NCBI GenBank assembly: GCA_002311345.1
Contig: DCAA01000028.1
Span: 1-19,135, forward strand
Source: Planctomycetes bacterium UBA1146
GTDB lineage: Bacteria; Planctomycetota; UBA8108; UBA1146
Direction of reading: 5' to 3'
Length of the DNA stretch: 19,135 nucleotides
Below are positions 1 to 6,225 of the stretch, piece by piece. A model generated the notes under the pieces. The model ran no database searches. It saw only the letters and a list, made by a program, of their open reading frames with translations, and was not told the origin of the DNA. The translations under genes were made by a program, and so were the position numbers. Each line of letters starts with the position of its first letter. The first letter of the stretch is position 1.

Positions 1-42
1 GAGCTCTACTCCGGTTCACACTGTTACAGGGGGGAGCAGTGA
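1..42 (+). CDS. Possible 3' end of an upstream operon gene
   Basis: Frame 1 reads ELYSGSHCYRGEQ and then stops with the TGA at 40-42. That stop overlaps the GTG at 39 as GTGA. Two of the three internal junctions of this operon use the same four-base overlap, which is the only support for calling this a gene tail. All three forward frames are open at the left edge, and 13 codons are too few to identify a family. The true upstream gene could equally end in frame 2 (stop at 44-46), or frame 3 may belong to the next gene. Confidence 0.3.
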   Translation, partial: ELYSGSHCYRGEQ

Positions 43-1220
43 GTGATGGTTTGCCGGCTCTTCTTTCCGGTGATCACGTCCCGAAGCCGGTCAATGCCGA
101 AGTCGATGTTCGTGACTCGGAAACCGAACTACACGTCCTGATCGATGAATACCTCTTCCGGCACTGGTTTTCCCTCGATCCAACACTGATCCCGGATCTC
201 GATCCTGATCTCAAGGGTGAATGGGGTCAGTTCGGTGACCGGATCGTCGAGTGGCTCGATACCCATGTTCCAGTGCAGGTCGATGGTGTTCAGGTCATCC
301 CGGTGATTGCCGATCTCGAATGGCAAGAGGGGTTCGATCTCAACGATTTTCTCAACTACATCGGAATCACGGTGAAGTATCCGACCAAGTCGAGACCGCA
401 AAAACTCGAGTTTCTGTGGGGCCGTTACGATTCAGAAGATGGATTCCCACTCGAATCGGTCTATATGATTCTGGCTGCAAGTGACGACTACAGGATTCTG
501 CGTTTTCGTGAGGACGATCCGATACAGAGCTGGACTCCTCCAGAGGCGAGGCCGGTCCTGGATCCAGAACTGGTAGCACCTGGAATCCGCTTGCCCTGGT
601 TCTTGCTGGATCTCGTTCCCGTCGTTTGTGCCCTCTTCGGAATGCTCATCTTGTGGCGGTCGAAAGGCTATTCGATGGCGACGGTGGTGGGGATTCTCCT
701 CTGTGTAGGGGTTGCTGCATTCTCTTACGGCAAGACAGTGGTGGAGGTACGTCCACCATGGGTTTCCCCGATTCAACTGCCATCGGAAGCCGATGCCGCT
801 GCGCTGTTCGAGACCCTCCACAGGAACATCTACCGTGCTTTTGACTACGATGACGAGGGGCAGATCTACGATCTGTTGGCTCGAAGTGTTTCGGGTGATC
901 TTCTGGTCAAAACCTATGACGAGATCCATGAAAGTCTGATGATGAAGCTGGAGGAAGCCGCCATCTGCGAGATTCGCTCGGTGAGAACCATCGATAGCGA
1001 GGTTCAGCTCCCTAGTGTGGCCCAGAAGCCTGCTTTCCAGGTGCTGTCTACCTGGGAGGTGATCGGGACGGTCAGTCACTGGGGACATGGACACTGGCGA
1101 AAGAACCTGTCACGAGCACTCTATGATGTGAGCTGGTTAGAGGGGGTGGGTTGGCGTATTGATGGAGTCGAGGTAATTGATCAGAGACGTCTCGATGATG
1201 GTCAGGAATCGGTGAAATGA
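39..1220 (+). CDS. Two-helix membrane protein with HWGHGH motif, metal-transport operon
   Basis: I cannot assign a named family. The protein has 393 residues from a GTG start preceded by a G-rich site (28-36). Residues 1-180 are hydrophilic and rich in Trp, Asp and Pro. Two hydrophobic helices follow at about 186-206 and 212-230, with a short WRSKGYS loop between them, then a C-terminal domain of about 160 residues. That domain contains HWGHGHWRKN, with H347, H350 and H352, a plausible metal-binding cluster. No signal peptide is visible, yet the N-terminal domain looks like an exported fold, and the frame stays open to the left edge, so the true start may lie outside the window. Its stop overlaps the ATPase start (ATGA). 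The context suggests an accessory membrane subunit or metal-binding partner of the ABC system. That role is inference. Confidence 0.82.
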   Translation: MSDGLPALLSGDHVPKPVNAEVDVRDSETELHVLIDEYLFRHWFSLDPTLIPDLDPDLKGEWGQFGDRIVEWLDTHVPVQVDGVQVIPVIADLEWQEGFDLNDFLNYIGITVKYPTKSRPQKLEFLWGRYDSEDGFPLESVYMILAASDDYRILRFREDDPIQSWTPPEARPVLDPELVAPGIRLPWFLLDLVPVVCALFGMLILWRSKGYSMATVVGILLCVGVAAFSYGKTVVEVRPPWVSPIQLPSEADAAALFETLHRNIYRAFDYDDEGQIYDLLARSVSGDLLVKTYDEIHESLMMKLEEAAICEIRSVRTIDSEVQLPSVAQKPAFQVLSTWEVIGTVSHWGHGHWRKNLSRALYDVSWLEGVGWRIDGVEVIDQRRLDDGQESVK

Positions 1221-1885
1221 ACACGGGAGCATCGGTCAAGGTGCGTGACCTGATACACCGGTACGTCGGTCAGGAAGAACCTATCCGGGTCTCGGGTCTC
1301 GATGTCCACTCCGGTGAGAAAGTGGCCATCACCGGACCCTCCGGATGTGGAAAGACGACTCTCCTCTCCTGCATCGCAGGGATCCTGGTTCCTACCGCGG
1401 GAGAAGTGACCATCGGCGAGACCAGAATCGACCAGCTCGGCGAATCTGACCGACGCAAATTCCGTCGAGAAGAGATCGGATTGGTCTTCCAGGAGTTCGA
1501 ATTGCTCGAACACCTCGATGTGAGAGAAAATGCCTACTTGCCACTCTGGCTCGATGGTCGCGAGCCCTCAGCAGAGGAGCAAGAGAAGTTCGTTGGACGA
1601 GCCAAACGCTGTGGAATTTCTGACCTATTACAAAGAAAACCCAGAGCGTTGTCCCAGGGAGAACGACAGAGGGCAGCGGTTTGTCGAGCTTTGATGACAT
1701 CTCCTTCTCTGGTGCTGGCAGATGAACCGACCGGTAGTCTCGATGCGAACTCCGGACAGGTTGTCCTCGACCTGATCTTCGAGGAAGCGGAAATCACCGG
1801 TGCCACTGTCATCGTGGTGACCCATGACGCGACGATTCTTGGCGGTTTCGATCGAGTGGAGACAATCGAGGAGGATCCGTCGTGA
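1217..1885 (+). CDS. ABC transporter ATP-binding protein, LolD/MacB type
   Basis: This is the cytoplasmic ATPase that powers the permease encoded next to it. The 222-residue length matches LolD/FtsE-type subunits. Visible motifs are Walker A GPSGCGKTT (40-48), the Q-loop around Q92 (VFQEFELL), an ABC signature with LSQGE in place of LSGGQ (145-149), Walker B LVLADEPTGSLD (165-176) and the switch histidine H203 in VTHD. The EPTGSLD wording is typical of the MacB/LolD/FtsE branch, not of the ZnuC branch of metal importers. The start ATG overlaps the preceding stop (ATGA) and its own stop overlaps the permease start (GTGA), so the three genes are probably translationally coupled. Pairing with a ZnuA-like lipoprotein downstream suggests a metal-related role. 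The family itself does not reveal the substrate. Confidence 0.95.
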   Translation: MNTGASVKVRDLIHRYVGQEEPIRVSGLDVHSGEKVAITGPSGCGKTTLLSCIAGILVPTAGEVTIGETRIDQLGESDRRKFRREEIGLVFQEFELLEHLDVRENAYLPLWLDGREPSAEEQEKFVGRAKRCGISDLLQRKPRALSQGERQRAAVCRALMTSPSLVLADEPTGSLDANSGQVVLDLIFEEAEITGATVIVVTHDATILGGFDRVETIEEDPS

Positions 1886-3057
1886 TCAGTCCGATGCTAC
1901 GTCTCGCGCTGAGATCGCTCTCCCATCACCGGATTCGTTCGGTGGTGTTGGTGCTGTGTATTGCGCTGATCGGGGTTCTTCCCGCCGCTGTCGAGGGGTT
2001 GCTGGATCTCTACCGGGAGCGACTGGAGGCGAGGGCGGTGTCCACGCCGCTGGTTGTCGGTGCCCCCGGAAGTCGGTCGGATCTGCTGATCCACTCGCTC
2101 TATTTCCGCGGAGAAGTGGAGCGGATCCTCGAGATGAAGGTGGCCAGATCAGTTGCAGAATCCGGCTACGCGGTACCGGTTCCTATCCACTTGATGAGTT
2201 CGGTCAGGGATCACCCACTGGTTGGCACTACTCCTGATTATGCTTCCTTCCGGCAATTCAGGTTCCAGTCCGGCAGGTGGCCGCAGAAACTGTCCGAGGC
2301 AGCGATCGGGAGCGCCGTTGCACACAAACTCGGGCTAGCTGTGGGAGACTCCGTTCCCACCGATGTATACAAGTTACACGATCTGGCCGGAGCCTATCCT
2401 CTGCTCCTCAAGATCAAGGGCGTTCTTGCAGCGACCGGTACTCCAGACGACGACGCCGTGTTCGTCAGTTTGCAGACTTCCTGGGTCGTGTCGGGGGAAG
2501 GGCATGGTCATCAGGTCATCGATCCCGAAACCGATTTCAATCTGATCCTAGAAAACAAGAGCAGTAACATCACCGCTACCGCTGCGGTGGTGGAAGCGGT
2601 TGAAGTCACTCCCGAGAACGAGGATAGTTTCCACTTCCATGGAGATCCGGATGTTCTTCCCATCACCGCTCTGTTCATCGATGCCAACGACGATAAAGGA
2701 GAGACGATCGTTCGCTCGCGCCTTCGTCGTGATGAAGAGCTTCAGGTTCTCGATTCGATGAATGAACTGCGTGAACTGCTGGCGGTGGTTTTGCGCGCAA
2801 AGGCGATTCTCGATGCGAATTCGTTGCTTGTCATGGTGGCGACAACGCTATTGCTGGGGCTCATCGTGACGCTCGATGTAAAGGTCAGGGAGCGAGAGGT
2901 AAGAACCCTGGAACGGATCGGAGCGCCCCGCGGATTCGTCGCACGACTGCTCTTCACTGAGGTTGCCATCGTGGTGGCTACCGGTGGTATACTCGCCTTT
3001 TTCCTGGCGTTTGGTGCCATACGCTTTGTCGCAGATGGTCCGCTCATATTGCCCTGA
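1882..3057 (+). CDS. ABC transporter permease, MacB/FtsX-like, His-containing outer domain
   Basis: This is the membrane partner of the upstream ATPase. It has 391 residues from a GTG start, with GAGGAGG seven bases upstream (1868-1874). TM1 is at about 18-40, followed by an extracytoplasmic domain of about 270 residues (41-310), TM2 at about 312-331, and the coupling segment REREVRTLERIGAPRGF (336-352). That segment is the hallmark of the FtsX/MacB permease domain, and TM3 follows at about 361-383. The protein ends eight residues later, so the fourth helix of the MacB fold is not seen. The outer domain carries GEGHGHQ and SFHFHGD segments, which look suited to metal binding. Transporters of this class often do mechanical work on envelope substrates instead of classical import. 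Substrate and direction are unknown. Confidence 0.92.
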   Translation: MISPMLRLALRSLSHHRIRSVVLVLCIALIGVLPAAVEGLLDLYRERLEARAVSTPLVVGAPGSRSDLLIHSLYFRGEVERILEMKVARSVAESGYAVPVPIHLMSSVRDHPLVGTTPDYASFRQFRFQSGRWPQKLSEAAIGSAVAHKLGLAVGDSVPTDVYKLHDLAGAYPLLLKIKGVLAATGTPDDDAVFVSLQTSWVVSGEGHGHQVIDPETDFNLILENKSSNITATAAVVEAVEVTPENEDSFHFHGDPDVLPITALFIDANDDKGETIVRSRLRRDEELQVLDSMNELRELLAVVLRAKAILDANSLLVMVATTLLLGLIVTLDVKVREREVRTLERIGAPRGFVARLLFTEVAIVVATGGILAFFLAFGAIRFVADGPLILP

Positions 3058-3058
3058 T

Positions 3059-3064
3059 GGAGGG
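3059..3064 (+). promoter_or_regulatory. Ribosome binding site deciding a TTG start
   Basis: GGAGGG lies seven bases before the TTG at 3072. It falls inside the first codons of the longer reading frame that begins at the ATG at 3057. This favours TTG 3072 as the start of the lipoprotein gene and gives a compact signal peptide beginning MVKKSRWILV. Confidence 0.6.
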
Positions 3065-3071
3065 TTTGGAA

Positions 3072-4025
3072 TTGGTCAAGAAGTCACGCTGGATTCTTGT
3101 ATTGCTGGGAGTCCTCCTCGTCGCTGGCTGTCCGGCCAAGAGTGTGCCGCTTGTCGAGGAGAATCCTGATCTTTCTTCTACAGCGGTTCCCATGGTTGTC
3201 GCCTCCATCTCTCCACTGGCGTGGATCGTCTCCGAGATTGCGGCCGACCAGGTGGAGTTGATTCCACTGATGCCAGAAGGAGCGGATCCGGCGACCTGGA
3301 GTCCGGATGCGGAAGCACTCGAAACACTGGCAGCAGCGGATCTCATCATCCTCAACAGTACCAACCTGGAGCGATGGGCTCAGCGGGTCTCCCTGCCGAT
3401 CGTCAAGACTCTCGAGGTGGCTCGTACTTGCAAGGATCAGTGGCTTCGTTATCCGGAAGTGGTGACTCACAGTCACGGTCCCGAAGGTGAGCGCTCCTAC
3501 GAGGGGGTTGATGGTCATACCTGGCTCGATCCGGAACTGCTCAGGTTGGCGGCAAGCGCCATCAAGGAACGGCTGGTCCGACTTGTTCCCGAACAACGAA
3601 CACTTTTCGAGGAGCGCCTTCAGGTGGTCGATGGAGTCCTCGCGGAACTGACGAATAGACTCGTCACGATTACTTCCGGAGTGGATGCTCTATTCCTGGA
3701 GGGTGGTCCCTACTGGGGATATCCGTGCGCCAGGGCAGGATTGTCGCTGCGCAGAGTCGATCTGGATCCCGAAGGAAATTTGGACGCCAGGACGGCAGAG
3801 TTATTGGCTTCGGTAACCGGGGATAGCTCTCCAAGTGTCTATTTATGGGCGACGGAGCCGAGTACCGAATTTCGCAAGGAGTTGTGGGAACAGGCGCAAA
3901 TCGAAAGCCTGGTGTGGCCACCGGCCTATTCGCTAGGTACCGAGTACTCGCGCTACCCGGAAATTCAGCAAAAAGCCCTCAACAGGCTCGAGGAAGTACT
4001 CTCGAGACGTTCTCGTCGTCCTTGA
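3072..4025 (+). CDS. ZnuA/TroA-like metal-binding lipoprotein with degenerate ligand site
   Basis: This is a cluster-9 type (PF01297-like) substrate-binding protein, probably anchored outside the cytoplasmic membrane. From TTG 3072 it has 317 residues with a lipobox LVAGC (Cys20). An ATG at 3057, overlapping the permease stop, is the alternative start. Family signs are SISPLAWIVSEIA, the ADLIILNSTNLERW segment (89-102), a short His loop VTHSHGPEGE (131-140), GHTWLDP (148-154) and GPYWGYPCARAGL (212-224). Against canonical ZnuA, the first His ligand is Ala74 (DPATWSP). The second is kept (H149), the third appears as Gly212, and the late acidic ligand is not evident. It may use H133, H135 and H149 instead, or bind something else. 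It is the last gene of the operon, with no ZnuB or ZnuC in the window. Confidence 0.9.
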   Translation: MVKKSRWILVLLGVLLVAGCPAKSVPLVEENPDLSSTAVPMVVASISPLAWIVSEIAADQVELIPLMPEGADPATWSPDAEALETLAAADLIILNSTNLERWAQRVSLPIVKTLEVARTCKDQWLRYPEVVTHSHGPEGERSYEGVDGHTWLDPELLRLAASAIKERLVRLVPEQRTLFEERLQVVDGVLAELTNRLVTITSGVDALFLEGGPYWGYPCARAGLSLRRVDLDPEGNLDARTAELLASVTGDSSPSVYLWATEPSTEFRKELWEQAQIESLVWPPAYSLGTEYSRYPEIQQKALNRLEEVLSRRSRRP

Positions 4026-4097
4026 CCTGCCACCTCGCGCATCGGACGATCTGAAAGTATCTCGATAACGATAGTTTCCCGTCCCCTGGAGGTGGTG

Positions 4098-6122
4098 ATG
4101 AAATTGCATTCCCGATTTCCGGTGATCGTGGCTTCTGGCCTCGCATTCTGTTTCTTTCTGCTGATTCCCTCGCTGCAAGCCGTCGATGTTCCGGCGGTTT
4201 TCAGTGATCACGCGGTATTTCAGCGAGATCTGCCCTTGCCGATCTGGGGTACCGGAGAACCGGGCACGGAAGTCACGGTCCAATTTGCTGGCCAGCAGAA
4301 GACCGCGATGGTGGCAAAAGATGGAAACTGGTCGACAACCCTCGATCCGATGCCAGCCAGTGCTGAAGGTCGCACGATGACGATCAAGGCCTCCGATGGA
4401 ACCATCGAGGTCAAGGATATCCTGGTCGGCGAAGTATGGCTCTGTGGCGGGCAGTCCAATATGGAGTGGCCACTTCGTGCCTCCCATAATGCCGATGCAG
4501 AGATCGCCGCAGGCGATACCCCGTGGCTTCGAAGGATCAAGGCACCTCACCTGCTTTCCAGGACTCCGCAGGCCGATATCGATTGCTCCTGGGAGGTCTC
4601 AACCAAGGAGTCGGTGGGCAACTTCACCGCTGTAGGAACCCTCATGGCGCGCCGCTTGCACCAGGAACTGGGAGTCCCCATCGGACTTCTCGATATCAAC
4701 TGGGGTGGAACCCGGGCCGAGCCGTGGACTTCGATCCAGGCGATGAAAAGACATCCCCGTTTTCGTGCACGTATCAACAAACTGGAAACAGAGTTTCGCC
4801 GCTGGGGCGACCGATCAGCGGCCGAGATTGATGTGCTTTATCAGGAGCAGATGAAAGGTTTCGAGCAGAGAGCCTCGTCATGGTGGCAGAAGAAACTCGA
4901 CGGAGATCCCGGGCTTGCTGGATCCTGGGCAGACACCGGCTTTTCCGATGAGGACTGGTCAGAGGCTCCAGTTCCGGGGCTCTGGAGCGGCGATGATGAG
5001 GATTGGGACGGGGTCATCTGGTATCGAAATACCATCGAGGTGCCGGCCGAATGGGTCGGCCGTGACCTCGTGGTGCGGCCAGGGGCCATCGATGATGCCG
5101 ATATCACCTACTGGGATGGCGAGGAGATTGGTCGTACCACCAATCAGCATGCTGTGCCTCGCAACTATGTCATTCCTGGTGACCAGGTTCAAGCCGGCGC
5201 GGTCACCATCGCCATCGCTGCTCTCGATACGGGAGGCGCCGGTGGGATCACCGGATCTGCCGGGTCGATAAAAATCCTGCCTGCAGGAGCAAAGGAAGGG
5301 GAAGCGATCGCTCTGGCGGGAACCTGGAAGGTCCACAGAGGAAATGAATTTTCCGGTGACCGCGGACCTTCGCCTCCTTCGAAACCACAAGCTCCCGGCC
5401 GCAAGGCCAGCGATCCTGGTGTGATGTTCAATGCCATGCTGTCACCGTTCGTTCATTACGGTATTCGAGGCGCCATCTGGTACCAGGGCGAATCCAACGC
5501 CGGACAACCAACAGAGTACGCCGAGTTGTTGCCGCTGATGATCGGATCGTGGCGTGAGGCGTGGGGGCAGGGAGATTTCCCCTTTGGAATCGTACAACTC
5601 GCCGCCTTCAAGGCAGTCAGCGACAATCCGATCCAGGGAGGTTGGGCAACCCTGCGCGAGGCTCAGGACTTCACCCACCGGGTGGTCCGTAATACCGGTC
5701 TCGTGGTGTTGACCGACGTCGGAGATGCCCGAGACATCCATCCGCGCAACAAGCAGGCGGTCGGGAACCGTCTTGGGGATTGGGCGCTGAATCGCTGTCA
5801 CGGTCGTGCCGATCTTCCCGAGTCTGGACCATTCTTCCGGGAGCACGAAGTCGATGGAGATTCGATCCTTGTCCAGTTCGATCACGCGGGAGCTGGTTTG
5901 ACCGGTCGTCGTGGCAAGCAGATCGATGGTTTTGCGATCCAGGGCTCTGATGGCAACTGGCACTGGGCCGAGGTCGAGGTGGTCGGTCAGGATCGGCTCC
6001 GGATCAGCCATCCTGAAGCTACCGCACCGACGGCGGTCCGCTATGCATGGCAGGACAATCCGGTGCGGGCAAACCTGGTTTCCAGTCATGGGTTGCCGGC
6101 GGCACCGTTCAAGACCGATTGA
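4098..6122 (+). CDS. Sialate O-acetylesterase family protein (SASA, SGNH-type), secreted
   Basis: This is a predicted exported carbohydrate esterase that removes acetyl groups from sialic acid or other acetylated sugars. The start ATG 4098 is chosen because GGAGG sits at 4088-4092; in-frame GTG codons just upstream would bury that site. It has 674 residues with a signal peptide ending near SLQA (residue 28). Next comes a beta-sandwich N-terminal segment (VFSDHAVFQRD, IWGTGEPG), then the catalytic GGQSNMEW with Ser120, and WYQGESN (461-467). The D546/H548 pair in DARDIHPRN completes the likely triad. Residues of about 277-395 (DTGFSDEDW, WYRNTIEVP) look like an inserted jelly-roll domain as in glycoside hydrolases. 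It follows the metal operon by 72 bases and may have its own promoter. The true polysaccharide substrate is unknown. Confidence 0.95.
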   Translation: MKLHSRFPVIVASGLAFCFFLLIPSLQAVDVPAVFSDHAVFQRDLPLPIWGTGEPGTEVTVQFAGQQKTAMVAKDGNWSTTLDPMPASAEGRTMTIKASDGTIEVKDILVGEVWLCGGQSNMEWPLRASHNADAEIAAGDTPWLRRIKAPHLLSRTPQADIDCSWEVSTKESVGNFTAVGTLMARRLHQELGVPIGLLDINWGGTRAEPWTSIQAMKRHPRFRARINKLETEFRRWGDRSAAEIDVLYQEQMKGFEQRASSWWQKKLDGDPGLAGSWADTGFSDEDWSEAPVPGLWSGDDEDWDGVIWYRNTIEVPAEWVGRDLVVRPGAIDDADITYWDGEEIGRTTNQHAVPRNYVIPGDQVQAGAVTIAIAALDTGGAGGITGSAGSIKILPAGAKEGEAIALAGTWKVHRGNEFSGDRGPSPPSKPQAPGRKASDPGVMFNAMLSPFVHYGIRGAIWYQGESNAGQPTEYAELLPLMIGSWREAWGQGDFPFGIVQLAAFKAVSDNPIQGGWATLREAQDFTHRVVRNTGLVVLTDVGDARDIHPRNKQAVGNRLGDWALNRCHGRADLPESGPFFREHEVDGDSILVQFDHAGAGLTGRRGKQIDGFAIQGSDGNWHWAEVEVVGQDRLRISHPEATAPTAVRYAWQDNPVRANLVSSHGLPAAPFKTD

Positions 6123-6137
6123 AGGGTACAATACCCT
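6123..6137 (+). repeat. Perfect short hairpin after the esterase gene
   Basis: AGGGTA CAA TACCCT forms a six-base-pair stem with a three-base loop, directly after the esterase stop codon. No U-run follows it. It may help stabilise the 3' end or form part of a bipartite termination region with the hairpin at 6151-6178. Confidence 0.35.
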
Positions 6138-6150
6138 GTCCGATCTCGTT

Positions 6151-6178
6151 CGGGATCCGGATATGACTCCGGATCCCG
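6151..6178 (+). terminator. Perfect 10-bp hairpin, possible terminator
   Basis: CGGGATCCGG and CCGGATCCCG pair perfectly over ten bases around an eight-base loop (6161-6168). It lies between the esterase stop and the FG-GAP gene. The stem is very GC-rich but no T-tract follows, so a classical intrinsic terminator is not proven. An mRNA-end stabiliser or attenuator is equally possible. Confidence 0.4.
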
Positions 6179-6211
6179 CAAACCGGAATTCCCCGGTGCG
6201 TGAGATCGAAT

Positions 6212-6219
6212 GAGGAGGG
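6212..6219 (+). promoter_or_regulatory. Ribosome binding site for a TTG start
   Basis: GAGGAGGG stands six bases before the TTG at 6226. It supports that rare start codon for the FG-GAP protein, because the signal peptide follows immediately and no ATG is placed as well. Confidence 0.7.
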
Positions 6220-6225
6220 CATCAG

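Noticed and set aside
432..1094. Minus-strand open frame of 220 codons
   Set aside because: It lies opposite the membrane-protein gene of the first operon, has low-complexity basic/His content and no ribosome binding site. It is a shadow frame.
2963..3169. Possible frameshifted continuation of the permease
   Set aside because: The alternative frame carries no hydrophobic helix after the permease stop, and the next gene has its own start and lipoprotein signal there.
4022..4050. TTGACC with GACGAT 17 bases later as a promoter for the esterase
   Set aside because: The -10 match is poor, and sigma factor preferences in this lineage are not known from the window.
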